This document shows, one piece after another, positions 24,081 to 35,809 of a stretch of DNA of 64,000 bases. The notes under the pieces were generated by a model, which was not told the origin of the DNA, made no database searches, and saw only the letters and a list, made by a program, of their open reading frames with translations. Position 1 is the stretch's first letter; every line of letters starts with the position of its first letter. The DNA comes from Panulirus ornatus. Lineage: Eukaryota; Arthropoda; Malacostraca; Decapoda; Palinuridae. Position numbers and translations under genes: made by a program. The stretch is from contig NC_092225.1 of assembly GCF_036320965.1 (NCBI RefSeq), forward strand, positions 55,316,515 to 55,380,514. The letters run 5' to 3'.

Positions 24081-24540
24081 TTGACACCTAACCTGACCTG
24101 ACCTGACCTGACCTGACCTAACCTAACCTGACCTAACCTTACCTAACCTTACCTAACCTAACCTTACCTAACCTAACCTGACCTAACCTGACCTGACCTG
24201 ACCTGACCTGACCTGACCTGACCTGACCTAACCTAACCTAACCTTACCTAACCTTACCTAACCTAACCTTACCTAACCTAACCTGACCTAACCTGACCTG
24301 ACCTGACCTGACCTGACCTAACCTAACCTGACCTAACCTAACCTAACCTTACCTAACCTAACCTTACCTAACCTAACCTGACCTAACCTAACCAAACCTA
24401 ACCTGACCTAACCTGACCTAAACTAAACTGACTTAATCTAACCTGACGTAACCTAACCAAACCAAACCTAACCTGACCTGACCTAACCTACTAACCTAAC
24501 CTAACCTGATCCAGCCTAACCAAACCTAAACCTAACCTGC
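24081..24540. repeat. Interstitial telomere-like array, CCTAA/CCTGA/CCTTA (TTAGG family)
   Basis: About 90 pentamers dominated by ACCTA, ACCTG and ACCTT. Read on the minus strand these are TTAGG (canonical arthropod telomere motif), TCAGG (the beetle-type variant) and TAAGG. CCTGA runs (24085-24115, 24185-24230, 24296-24320) alternate with CCTAA and CCTTA runs. The right third becomes degenerate (AACCAAACC, AACTAAACTG). It lies inside other repeats, so it is interstitial, or an AACCT microsatellite without telomere history. Confidence 0.9.
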
Positions 24541-24624
24541 TTTTTAAGTGTTGTGATGATGAGTCGCACGCGCGTTACTAACGCGTGTTGGCGAGGGGTG
24601 ACGCTGGTGCTGGCTAGCCCGTGG

Positions 24625-25100
24625 AATAATGGTGGAGGGTCTGTAGGAGTGTCTGTGGTGGAGGGTCTGCGGGAGGGTCTGAAGGAGTGTCTGTGGTGGA
24701 GGGTCTGCGGGAGTGTCTGTGGTGGTGGGTCGTTGTCTGTGGTGGAGGGTCTGCAGGAGTGTCTGTGGTGGAGGGTCTGCAGGAGTGTCTGTGGTGGAGG
24801 GTCTGCAGGAGTGTCTGTGGTGGAGGGTCTGCAGGAGTGTCTGTGGTGGAGGGTCTGCAGGAGTGTCTGTGGTGGAGGGTCTGCAGGAGTGTCTGTGGTG
24901 GAGGGTCTGCAGGAGTGTCTGTGGTGGAGGGTCTGCGGGAGTGTCTGTGGTGGAGGGTCTGCAGGAGTGTCTGTGGTGGAGGGTCTGCGGGAGTGTCTGT
25001 GGTGGAGGGTCTGCAGGAGTGTCTGTGATGGAGGGTCTGCAGGAGTGTCTGTGGTGGAGGGTCTGCGGGAGTGTCTGTGGTGGAGGGTCGTTGTCTGTGG
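24625..25100. repeat. 26-bp minisatellite (GTCTGTGGTGGAGGGTCTGC core)
   Basis: About 17 copies of a 26-bp unit, core GTCTGTGGTGGAGGGTCTGC plus AGGAGT or GGGAGT. Edge units carry TCGTT variants at both ends (24728-24737 and 25085-25095). Frames of about 200-400 aa on both strands (for example 24553-25761) arise from this array and the next one. Confidence 0.95.
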
Positions 25101-25149
25101 TCTGGACACCAGTTTGAATACGACGGCTCCTAACCTCAGACCATACCCT

Positions 25150-26000
25150 AGGGATCGTACCGTCGTGCTCAGGGGATCGTACCGTCATGCTCAGGGGATC
25201 GTACCGTCGTGCTCAGGGGATCGTACCGTCGTGCTCAGGGGATCGTACCGTCGTGCTCAGGGGATCGTACCGTCGTGCTCAGGGGATCGCACCGTCGTGC
25301 TCAGGGGATCGCACCGTCGTGCTCAGGGGATCGCACCGTCGTACTCGGGATCGTACCGTCGTGCTCAGGGGATCGCACCGTCGTACTCGGGATCGTACCG
25401 TCGTGCTAAGGGGATCGTACCGTCGTGCTCAGGGATCGTACCGTCATGCTCAGGGGATCGTACCGTCGTGCTCAGGGGATCGTACCGTCATGCTCAGGGG
25501 ATCGTACCGTCGTGCTCAGGGGATCGTACCGTCGCACTCAGGGATCGTACCGTCATGCTCAGGGGATCGTACCGTCATGACCTCAGGGGATCGTACCGTC
25601 ATGACCTCAGGGGATCGTACCGTCATGACCTCAGGGGATCGTACCGTCGTGCTCAGGGGATCGTACCGTCGTGCTCAGGGGATCGTACCGTCATGCTCAG
25701 GGGATCGTACCGTCGTGCTCAGGGGATCGTACCGTCGCACTCAGGGATCGTACCGTCATGACCTCAGGGGATCGTACCGTCATGACCTCAGGGGATCGTA
25801 CCGTCATGCTCAGGGGATCGTACCGTCATGACCTCAGGGGATCGTACCGTCGTGCTCAGGGGATCGTACCGTCATGACCTCAGGGGATCGTACCGTCATG
25901 ACCTCAGGGGATCGTACCGTCATGACCTCAGGGGATCGTACCGTCATGACCTCAGGGGATCGTACCGTCATGCTCAGGGGATCGTACCGTCGTGCTCAGA
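25150..26000. repeat. 22-bp minisatellite, GTGCTCAGGGGATCGTACCG family
   Basis: About 38 copies. The main 22-bp unit is GTGCTCAGGGGATCGTACCG plus TC. Variants are ATGCTC, a 24-bp ATGACCTC type, a 20-bp GTACTCGGGATCG type and a 21-bp GCACTCAGGG type. Variant order repeats: the GCACTC type follows the same neighbours at about 25530 and 25735, showing a higher-order duplication of about 200 bp. The reverse complement core GACGGTACGATCCC links this array to those at 51.4-52.8 kb and 56.5 kb. Confidence 0.95.
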
Positions 26001-26164
26001 AGGTTAAACAGTCACTCCAGTATATACACGGTATATAAACAGTTTATATGGTTGACCTGGATGTATATAGAGGGACGACTCCCGTGCTGTTTATATAGCA
26101 GTATACAGCGCTGGGGTGTTCACAGGCCTGCAGATGGTAGATCCTCAGTCAGACGTGTGAACAA
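26001..26164. other. Short unassigned spacer
   Basis: Sequence with several TATATA steps between two minisatellites; no feature supported. Confidence 0.4.
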
Positions 26165-26475
26165 TTGAACACTCCTGAACACCGACACAGTTCTTGCAGT
26201 GCTGTGCAGTTCACAGTCGTGAGCAGTGATACAGTGCTGTACATGACACGGTTCACAGTCGTGAACAGTGACAGTTCTTACAGTGCTGTACAGTTCACAG
26301 TCTTGAACAGTGATACAGTGCTGTACATGACACAGTTCAAAGAGGTGAGCAGTGATACAGTGCTGTACATGACAATTCACAGTCGTGAACAGTGATACAG
26401 TTCTTACAGTGCTGGACATGATGCCGTTCACATTTTTGAACAGTGACACAGTTCTGGCAGTGCTGTATTTGAACA
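26165..26475. repeat. Degenerate minisatellite (CAGTGCTGTACATGACA / TTCACAGTCGTGAACAGTG)
   Basis: Seven or so copies of a loose unit of about 40-60 bp that alternates a CAGTGCTGTACATGAC block with a CACAGTCGTGAACAGTGATA block. The frames on both strands follow from the repeat. Confidence 0.8.
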
Positions 26476-26768
26476 TCCATCTCTCTCATCCCTCTGAACG
26501 CTAAATGCAATTGCTACAATAACGTATTTGAACGCGAAAGAAAAGAATGAACTTTATATACATAGATGTATTTTTGTTTTGTTTTTATTGGATGGATGGA
26601 GGGTGGGTTGGGGGGGGGGGGAGGGAGATTGGTTGACCTTTGACTTAACCCTCCCCCCCCCTCAACCCCACCTCCCTCCCCACCCACCCACCCGCCCACC
26701 TTCCCACCCACCCACCCACACGTCAGCCGTTCTGTCGGGGTCTGAGCTGAGCTGCCCACCTAAATGCG

Positions 26769-26771
<3 letters not shown>
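26476..26771. other. Unassigned sequence with G/C homopolymer and CCCA runs
   Basis: Holds a G run at 26610-26620 and CCCACCCACC repeats at about 26670-26720. No gene recognised. Confidence 0.4.

Positions 26772-26860
<89 letters not shown>
26772..26860. repeat. (CT)n microsatellite
   Basis: About 44 uninterrupted CT units. Confidence 0.98.
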
Positions 26861-26863
<3 letters not shown>

Positions 26864-27264
26864 GCCATCCGCTCGCCCACGTACGGCGCGTACCTACGCC
26901 ACGACGTCGGCCCATGTACACAACACACACACACACACACACACACCCACCCACCCACCTCGCCAAGAAGAGGTCCCGGCCCGTGACGGGGGTGGGTCGG
27001 GGGGGGGGGGGGGATGTGTCCCCTCCCATCACGCCACTCACGTCCATCACCTTCAAGTGGTGTCACTGCTGGACGTTCCCGTGGCAACACAACCCCCTCT
27101 CGCTGACACCACTGGCCCCGCCTCCTGACACCGCTGACGACCAGCTGCGCTGACGTCTCTAGGTAACCCACACAGCACGCTAATGCTGGGGTAGGTGGGG
27201 GGTGGGGGGGAGGGGACTCGTTTAACGGGGCTCAGCAGGCCGCGCCCTGCCCCCAGCCTGCCCC
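26861..27264. other. Unassigned GC-rich sequence
   Basis: Includes a short CA tract at about 26920-26945 and a G run at 26998-27013. No supported gene. Confidence 0.35.
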
Positions 27265-27630
27265 CCCCTCACCTGTCGTCCTACAGGCCGCCCCTCACCT
27301 GTCGTCTTACAGGCCGCCCCTCACTCGTTGTCCTACAGGCCACCCCTCACCCGTCGTCCTACGGGCCGCCCCTCACTCGTTGTCCTACAGGCCGCCCCTC
27401 ACTCGTTGTCCTACAGGCCGCCCCTCACCCGTCGTCCTACGGGCCGCCCCTCACTCGTTGTCCTACGGGCCGCCCCTCACCCGTCGTCCTACAGGCCGCC
27501 CCTCACCTGTCGTCTTACAGGCCACCCCTCACCTGCCTGCCTGCTTGCAGGTTGCCCCTCACCTGGCCTACCTGCAGACCGCCCCTCACCTGGCCTACCT
27601 GCAGGCCGCCCCTCCTCACCTGTCGTCCTA
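27265..27630. repeat. 26-bp minisatellite (CTACAGGCCGCCCCTCAC core)
   Basis: About 13 copies, core CTACAGGCCGCCCCTCAC plus a variable CTGTCGTC, TCGTTGTC or CCGTCGTC tail. The right end becomes a related form with CTGGCCTACCTGCAG. The 197-aa plus frame is repeat-derived. Confidence 0.93.
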
Positions 27631-28264
27631 CACACCACCGTCCAGGAAGGAGTACAGGCGAGCACAGACCATTACATGCCGCGACATACGATTCACTTTA
27701 TATATCAATTCCATCACCAAGAAGTGCTGAAAAAACAGGTCTGGTCTGGCGTACGGGTCTAGCAGCTAGAGGGCTGACAACGAGATAGGGAAACCCTTTG
27801 TGATGTAATCAGATTACGTGGTTCATAACAGAGAACCACGATCGTGTCCTCGTGTTTCACCAGCCCCGGACACAGACCGGGACTGTGTGACAGGTTATTA
27901 CGAAGGGGGGGGGGGGGGGGGTAACAGACTAATTGATGTAAGAGTGTGGATGATATATATATTTTTTTTTGTTTTTGAAAATCAGATTATCCGAGATCGA
28001 GGGAAAAAAAAAGAGAGAGAGAACTGGGAGTGAATTAGCTTGAGTAATGTCCATAAACAGAGACATAATGAGCCTGTGCGAGGATGGTTGGGGGTAAAAG
28101 CGATTGTATATTAATTGACTTTTCTTCACTGGTGACCTGACCGTTACGATCTCAAAAGAAAACGTGACGTTGCTTAAGCTTTATACTAGCAGACATGGAC
28201 CGACTAAGCCAAGACTCAGGTGTGCCCTTGAAAGACCAGTAGAGGTGGACACGGGTGAACAGAT
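27631..28264. other. Unassigned sequence
   Basis: Contains a poly-G run at 27906-27920 and AT-rich DNA at 27950-28000. No gene recognised. Confidence 0.35.
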
Positions 28265-28525
28265 GTGGGGGGAGAAGAGACCTCAAAGAACGCAGTAATT
28301 CCCCTTGAGGGAGAGCCAGCCAGCGTTCCCCCCCCAAGAAAGGCGAAGAGGAGTTCTGAGCGGCAGGAGCCACCTTGGAGGAACTTCGTGCCTCCACTCG
28401 CGGTAGAAGGTAAGGCTAACACGGTGTCTGAGTCCAGCGGATATATACAGAGCCAGAACCGTGAGATGGTCTTAGGAGGACTGAAAGAAGTAGTAGGAAG
28501 AAAATCAGAACCAGCGAGAGAATAG
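28265..28525 (+). other. Non-repeat open frame of 86 codons, function unknown
   Basis: Starts at ATG 28265 and ends at a TAG at 28523-28525. The translation is charged and not low complexity (for example PPLAVEGKANTVSESSGYIQ). It has no domain I recognise. AAGGTAAGG at 28406-28414 would be a good splice donor, and the frame also reads through it. A minus-strand frame of 109 aa overlaps. It could be part of an exon or of an unrecognised transposon, or be chance. There is no homologous copy elsewhere in the window that I can see. Confidence 0.2.
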
Positions 28526-28972
28526 ACGAAATAAGAAATTCCCACAACGAAAAGAAAAGAGAAATCAGGTATTATTTTCTCTACGTTTCAGTCAAGACAT
28601 AGAATCAAGGATGGTATTGGTCCATCATCATATATGAAAATAGCACCTTAAATAGTGACAATAAGAAATGGCTTACCCTCATAGCACGTAGCTCGGTGCA
28701 GTGTTCGTTGTTGCAGAGCCGCTTGCTACGCCACAGGCACAGAACATATTCCTCCCATCACTGAAAATTAGAAGAAATCAAAGGTATTCCATACCATGAA
28801 GGACCTTCAACCCTTCCTGTGATATTTGAGCCTTTGTGCCCTGACCAGAATCCCTTGGTGAGGCCTGAGCCCCCGACAACCTGAGCCGTGGATGTCACAG
28901 CTGGAAGGCTACATCGCCACGCATCACACTCAAGACCAAACCATGAGAGGAAGCGTTGATTCTTCCATTACG

Positions 28973-28973
<1 letters not shown>
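28526..28973. other. Unassigned sequence
   Basis: Purine-rich then mixed sequence; nothing recognised. Confidence 0.35.

Positions 28974-29026
<53 letters not shown>
28974..29026. repeat. (TG)n microsatellite
   Basis: Uninterrupted TG units. A short (CA)n follows at 29069-29090, so the two tracts can pair as an inverted repeat across about 40 bp. Confidence 0.97.
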
Positions 29027-29027
<1 letters not shown>

Positions 29028-29238
29028 ATCCGTGGCTGCAAACCTTCGTGCCGTGGACCTCGGGCGTACACACACACACACACACACACCCGAGCTGATG
29101 TGCGACTCCGCCCGCATCTCCTTCTCCGCAGACGGTCACTCACTATACCAACCCGTGGGCAGGCAACCCAGCTGGCCACAGATATAGCGCCACCAGACAC
29201 TCGTCCGTCATCCGAGTCTAAACTCCGTCATCAACGCC

Positions 29239-29239
<1 letters not shown>

Positions 29240-29311
<72 letters not shown>
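29240..29311. repeat. (GA)n microsatellite
   Basis: Uninterrupted GA units. Confidence 0.98.
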
Positions 29312-29313
<2 letters not shown>

Positions 29314-29884
29314 GGACTGACGCAGCGGCTGACGTCGTACGATAATGTGAAAAATACAAGCTTTTCCCTCGTGGTGTTGTGTATGTCCTTGATGAAGGTA
29401 ATGGTTATTGTCTCATTCCAGTCGTGTAGATAATGTTAGGTCTGTGTGAATGATGAGTAAAGACGTGGACAGGATGTATGAATTAATGAAAAAGAATGTA
29501 TGGAAAAGAAGTACTTAGATACTTATAAATACGTTTATAAATGAAATATCTAAATACTTTTAATACGTATGTAAACGAAATACTTAAATACTTATAAATA
29601 CGAATATAAAAGAAATACTTAGATACTAATAAATACGTATATAAAAGAAATACTTGAATACTTAAAAATACGTATAAAAATACTTAAATACTTATAAACA
29701 TGTATATAAAAGAAATATTTAAATGCTTATAAATACGTATATAAAAAGATACTCAAATACCTATAAATACTTAAATAAAAGAAATACTTAAATGATATGT
29801 ATAGGGTAAGTGGAAAAACGCCTTTTTTCTTCCATCGAAACAAGTTAGCTACTGACGATATCTATATCGAAGTTAGTAAGATAA
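29312..29884. repeat. AT-rich sequence with a degenerate AAATACTTATAAATACGTAT minisatellite
   Basis: The array proper spans about 29505-29800, with loose units of roughly 35-40 bp built from AAATACTTATAAATACGTAT and ATAAAAGAAATACTT. The flanks (29312-29504, 29801-29884) show nothing recognisable. Confidence 0.8.
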
Positions 29885-30160
29885 GTTAGCGGGTGACTAG
29901 GTTTTCCGAACATGGACCAGAATGTACACCAGATCTTTGCCGGAAGAGAAGATGGTACATGACTGGAAACTTGCCAACGTAACACCAGTTTCCAAACATG
30001 AGACAAAACTGGAAATTTTTTTTTTTTTTTTTTTTTTGCATCTGCCGTCTCATCAAAGGGAAAAGTGTGGTAGAAAGAACATTCAGAAACAGAATGTTTT
30101 GATTCGTTGAAGACGATACACTCACACCAGCCAGACATCAACACGGTTTACGAATGGAAA
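29885..30160 (+). mobile_element. CR1/jockey-like LINE fragment (RT N-terminal part)
   Basis: The plus strand encodes HDWKLANVTPVSKHE (about 29958-30002), the conserved DWKLANVTPIFKKG-type motif of these reverse transcriptases. After a 23-nt poly-T insertion at 30016-30038 a shifted frame gives VVERTFRNRMF and then ARHQHGLRME, matching the VxERIIRDRI and QHGFRxGRS positions. Stops and the poly-T make it a relic. Confidence 0.7.
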
Positions 30161-30625
30161 GATAAATGTTTGAAAGAAAAATTGATTCATTTCTTTTTTT
30201 TTTAGTCGTGTTGATGGGTCGGTGGGGGGGACTTGAGAATTCCCTCTGGTGTTAAATATTCGGATTTTCGCGCAACGCCTTTGATAAACTACTTGTTATT
30301 TTTTTTATTATTATTATGCAGTGACGGACGTGGCGCGGTGGGTGCAGATGCCCGAGCCAAAGGCCATCCTGCTGGATGGGAGAAAATGATGTGAGAGGAA
30401 AAGAGACGAGGAATTAATAATGGCAGCGCAGGTGTTTGCAGACCCGACTCTTAAAGGTGGAAGGGTTGTGCGAAGACGAGGAGAGAAAAAGACAGGTGAA
30501 GATGGCACGTCATTTGGCGAGGATAAAAGACATATCTTTCCTTTTTTCTCCAAGGCTTGGAGTTCAGTGGTTACCTTTCCAGAATTCCTCACAAGCGCAG
30601 AACGTACATCCCAGGCGCCGCAGAT
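30161..30625. other. Unassigned sequence
   Basis: Mixed sequence with poly-T and (TTA)n short runs at 30187-30205 and 30300-30316. Small overlapping frames on both strands have no known motif. Confidence 0.35.
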
Positions 30626-30878
30626 GAAGACCTGGACCTAAGAAGGGTTGAACGCCACGAAGTACCTGAAGATCTGGACCTAAGAAGGGTTGAACGCCAC
30701 GAAGTACCTGAAGATCTGGACCTGAGAAGGGTTGAACGCCACGAAGTACCTGAAGATCTGGACCTAAGAAGGGTTGAACGCCACGAAGTACCTGAAGATC
30801 TGGACCTAAGAAGGGTTGAACGCCACGAAGTACCTGAAGATCTGGACCTAAGAAGGGTTGAACGCCACGAAGTACCTC
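30626..30878. repeat. 42-bp (14-codon) tandem repeat, 6 copies
   Basis: Six nearly identical 42-bp units starting GAAGATCTGGACCTAAGAAG. Because 42 is a multiple of 3, plus frame 30557-31120 (187 aa) reads six copies of EDLDLRRVERHEVP. Minus-strand frames (135 and 104 aa) are also open, so openness alone is no evidence for coding. The frame runs on into a LINE relic. Confidence 0.95.
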
Positions 30879-30989
30879 GATATCTTGGAAGACTTGGAGC
30901 CAACTGGTCGTGGCAGCATGTCTACCAGGACGCTTGGACGGAGTCGGTCGGCAAAGAGCATTTCCAGCCACCCAAGCATCCAGCAGGTC

Positions 30990-31215
30990 ACTGGAAACAG
31001 AGGCAAGTAACCATCAGACTGGAAAGCTTGCTAATGCATCACCAGTTCCGAAAAGGAGACGGAGAAAATGCGCTTGGGACTGCCTACGTACTGCAAGGCT
31101 TTTTTTACCGTCTCGGATAAAGTGTGGGAAACAATGATTCACTGGGGAACATAGTGGAATTCTTGGAAATGAAAGACTGATGACTCAACACCATCATGAC
31201 GTTCGAAATGAAATC
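30990..31215 (+). mobile_element. CR1/jockey-like LINE fragment (RT N-terminal part)
   Basis: The plus strand carries GKLANASPVPKR (about 31021-31057), then in another frame KGDGENALG, then a KVWETMI-like stretch (31119-31140) and QHHHDVRNE (31187-31213). These follow the order DWKLANVTPVPKKGDRENxxNYRP, KVxExxI, QHGFRNG of this RT class. It ends in a (CA)n-(TA)n tract. Confidence 0.65.
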
Positions 31216-31218
31216 ACA

Positions 31219-32028
<810 letters not shown>

Positions 32029-32085
<57 letters not shown>
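32029..32085. repeat. (AT)n microsatellite
   Basis: About 28 uninterrupted AT units. Confidence 0.98.
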
Positions 32086-32089
<4 letters not shown>

Positions 32090-33949
32090 TTTGCATTATA
32101 TATTATTGAGAAATTAGCAGTTCAAAGTGCTCGTCCTCGTCGTGCCGTCCAGATGTAGTGGACGCTGAAGCAGGTCAACGCCCCCGTAAACTGTGTCGGT
32201 TCCAATCCTGCTCGCAGTGTTCGCTGGCATTTCGTAATCAAAGCGAGATTATATACATTTTTTTTTTTGACATTTCTTTTTAGTCCATCACGTATTGCCG
32301 GAATTGCATTTGCCAATTTTGTGTTTCCCGTCGGTATTGGTGATTGGCTCGTCGCAGCGCCTCAACGGGCCGGATGGTCGCTTCGCTTCAGCGCTTGTAG
32401 TTGAGACACACGAAGAACCAACCCTGTAGATCCGGCCTCAGCTCCTTGAATGGTGGGGGGGTTGAGTCTGACGCATCTCTGCCCTTGATGACTCCACTCC
32501 ACAAACTCTCCAGTTGATGACAGTTAGGTCCTTCCACTGGCTTTCACTGACATCAATATCATCCGAGGGTACTTGTAGTTAAGAGGTGTTAACGACTCCT
32601 TCATACTATGAAGTGCATTGTTGACAGAGAGTAGAGACATCTTGTGAATTTGTACAGTGTTGGGGACAGTCTTGGTCGAACTTCTGACACCAAAGTGAAC
32701 TTAACGCATCTGTCCACGAATGGTCCCTGTTGGTCAGCAGACAGGTTAGCCACATTCCTCCAAGACCCCCCCCTCCACCCACCCGGCCGCCGCCGCTTGC
32801 TGCTGGAGCTGATACCTTGAGTGTGGTTTGCGATGAAGGACATCTTCCTTGTTCCCTCCTCTGGAGGAGGACACATCCGATGGTGGCCAGACTACTCGCT
32901 GAACTGTGGACTTTTAGCTAAAGTGGCGTAGCGTCGCCAAGCAACTTCGTTGGATTCATCTCTTTTTTTTTTCAATTCGTTGAACGTCTTTTTAAAAGAG
33001 GCAGGAAAAACTGTATGTTGGGCAAGTTAGTGCCATCATCATACATCGAATATAACAATATATCTGTGTAGCTCTTCACGCTGTGTCACACAGTATTAAA
33101 GTGAGCCTTCTGTTCTAGCCGTCGCTTGTCAGTTCTTGCAACAGCTGCTGTTGCAAAGCCACTGAGTTTGACAAGCTTCAACTATCGTTAGTGGGTCATG
33201 GCTTTCGTCAGTCATGTAGTAAAATTTGTAAGCTACTTCTCGTAAAGATTATATTTCATTGTTATTCATTTCGTTTATTTGTCTATGACCGAGGCTCCAG
33301 TCACGGACAGAAGTCCACCTCAAGGCCAAGCCTTAACTGAACTATAGAGAGGTTAATGAAAGGGATAGAAAGAGACAAGGGAAAGTATTTAATAGTTAAT
33401 AGAGCGTAGTAGGAACCTTTTGCTCAGCTATAAGACATTTGAAAAGCTACCCAAAAAAAAATGATGTGGTAAATGCAATGACTAACAATACTTTTAATAC
33501 TTTTAATACTTTTAATAACAATACTTTTAACCAGGCAGGTTGTAAATGCCTCAGTGATCTGTGTCGTGAATAGACCAGTCCTGCGTCATGATTTGTCCTA
33601 TCCATAGAACAATGGAGCTTCAACTTCTTCCCCTTCATCGCCTGGGTCCAGGGAAGGGCATTCTGTTTACTGTAATGGGACTCACCTGGTTCGCACTTTC
33701 CGATAGAATTTCCGTGGTGGTATATATGCTCTCTGTACCATTTTCTTCTCGGTTCTTTTTTTCTCTCTCCCCGCCGGCAGTTGAGCCGGAGGGCAAGGTG
33801 GGTGGGTGGCTGCTTAACTATCCTCTGTTGCTCCACCAAGATGTTGATCGCAGATGGCTTCGTTATAGACCATCAGGTCTCATGTTATCTGTCCTTTCTG
33901 TGTACTAACCTGCCTGACTGTTGGCCACCTCTCACCATCCTGCGAGCAG
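32086..33949. other. Unassigned low-copy-looking sequence, 1.9 kb
   Basis: The longest interval outside the satellite with almost no tandem repetition. It includes a B-box-like GGTTCCAATCC at 32198-32208, three copies of TACTTTTAA at 33488-33530 and several short frames (33447-33839 minus 130 aa; 33588-33908 plus 106 aa) without recognisable motifs. If the window holds a host exon or regulatory element, this is a sensible place to test, but nothing specific is visible. Confidence 0.3.
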
Positions 33950-34335
33950 GCTGCCTGCCCCCTCACTTTCCAGCCTGCAGGCCGCCTGCCCCCTCACTTT
34001 CCAGCCTGCAGGCCGCCTGCCCCTCACCTCCCAGCCTGCAGGCGGCTTACCCTCATCTTCCAGCCTACAGTCGGCCTTCCCCTCCCCTTCCAGCCTGCAA
34101 GCCGCCCGCCCCTCATCTTCCAGCGTGCAAGCGGCCTGCCCCTCACCTCCCAGCCTGCAGGCGGCTTACCCTCATCTTCCAGCCTGCAGGCGGTCTGCCC
34201 CTCACCTTCCAGCATGCAGGCGGCCTTCCCCCTTACATTCCAGCTTGCAGATGGCCTGCCCCCTTACCTTCCAGCCTGCAGGCGGCCTTCCACCTTACCT
34301 TCCAGCCTGCAGGCGGCCTACCCCTCACCTGGCTG
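33950..34335. repeat. 30-bp minisatellite (CCAGCCTGCAGGCGGC core)
   Basis: About 13 copies, core CCAGCCTGCAGGCGGC then CTTCCCCTCACCTT with variants. CCTGCAGG within the core is itself palindromic. The 186-aa and 209-aa plus frames are repeat-derived. Confidence 0.93.
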
Positions 34336-34678
34336 GTATAAACCACCACAGTAAACTTAGGGTCGCGCCACACGAGGGAGACAGTCAACATGTAACTTTT
34401 AAAGCTTCGAGAAGTTGGACATTAACCATTTCTCGCAAACACCACAATTTTGATTTTATTCCACGTCTGGGTTTTCTTTTACGTTTCTCAATTCCATTTT
34501 GCTTTACATTTATTACACTTTGTTCTTTGTTGTTTTATTTCAATTATTAATTTATTTGATATCAATCAAAGGATTTATATATTTTTTGTTTCATTCGTAT
34601 CCTCAGTTCTTTAATACATGAAGATCTGAATTGGTAGCCACAGAGTCTGGTGGAACCCGTACGTTTGTTTCTGACACT

Positions 34679-34684
<6 letters not shown>
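34336..34684. other. Unassigned AT-rich sequence
   Basis: No repeat or gene recognised. Confidence 0.35.

Positions 34685-34738
<54 letters not shown>
34685..34738. repeat. (CT)n microsatellite
   Basis: Uninterrupted CT units. Confidence 0.98.
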
Positions 34739-34741
<3 letters not shown>

Positions 34742-34789
34742 GAGGTGCTGGTCCTCCACTTGGGAAGGTTTTATCCTGGCCTGACCATT

Positions 34790-34975
34790 GTGATACTGGC
34801 CCATCCCACATTTGGGATGGTATGTCCGAGGCCTGACCCATGTGATACAAGTCATCCCACAATTGGGAAGACGTGTTCCGGGACTGCCGTAGGAGACTGG
34901 TCATCCCACATTTGGGATGGTGTCCCGGGACTGACCTAAGACGCTGGCCATCCCACATTTGGGATGGTGGGTTTA
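34790..34975. repeat. About 50-bp tandem repeat whose units each carry a dyad
   Basis: Four units. Each contains CCATCCCACATTTGGGATGG or a mutated version (34801-34820, about 34852-34868, 34903-34920, 34948-34967), an 8-bp-arm inverted repeat, separated by GGCCTGACC or GGGACTG sequence. Confidence 0.85.
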
Positions 34976-35329
34976 AAACCTCTGGAACCCTGCTCGACCC
35001 AATGAACTCTGGTAAACTTTATGTTTCCCCTCGGTGACTACGACTCAAAGTTCCAGTCCCTCTCCGCTTCATGGCCGTGTTCCAGGAGGTTTCCATGCCT
35101 AGTGGGTCGTAGTCCTGCCAGTGGGTTGGCCTGGAAGGCGCCCACATGGCCTGTGTAAAATACCACCTTTGAAATAGATATTGGTATCAGTGGACCTCTC
35201 CCCCCTGGCTGCGTGCTTCAGTGGCCTCCTCCTGCAGGGGGCAGTCTGGGGGGGCGGCGGCCCCCATCGTGGGGCGTCGCGTCCTGCACCCCCTGCTGAG
35301 GGGCGCGTCCTCCCCTGCTGGCCGGCCAC
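34976..35329. other. Unassigned GC-rich sequence
   Basis: No repeat or gene recognised. Confidence 0.35.
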
Positions 35330-35690
35330 TAACACCACCACCACCCACTGCTAACACCACCCTCCCCACTAACACCACCACCACCACCCACTGATAACAC
35401 CACCCGCCCCACTAACACCACCACCACCACCCACTGATAACACCACCGGCCACACTATCACCGCCACCCACTGATAACACCGCCCTCCCCACTAACACCA
35501 CCACCACCCACCGATACCACCACCATCCCCACTATCACCGCCATCCACTGCTAACACCATCGTCCTCACTATCACCTCGCCCACTGCTAACATCACCATC
35601 CCCACTACTACCACCATCCACTGCTAACACTACCATCCCCACTACCACCACCACCCACTGATACCACCACTATCACGTAACGCTGTTTCC
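35330..35690. repeat. CCACTRACACCACC degenerate minisatellite
   Basis: Loose units combining CCCACTGATAACACCACC and CCCACTAACACCACCACC. Copies diverge to the right. Confidence 0.88.
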
Positions 35691-35809
35691 TCCCACTGAT
35701 GTCGCCACTGAAAAAAAAAAAAATCATTGGCTCGTCTCTCTCACCACTCACGAGCGCCACCACCTGAATAGGCTCTCTCGCCACCATCATCAACCACTGA
35801 CACGTATGT

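Noticed and set aside
24553..25761. 402-aa plus frame
   Set aside because: It runs through two unrelated minisatellites and changes repeat peptide at the junction; overlapping minus-strand frames of about 200 aa are equally open.
28974..29090. Hairpin gene formed by (TG)n and (CA)n
   Set aside because: Simple-repeat complementarity occurs many times in the window by composition and is not evidence for an RNA gene.
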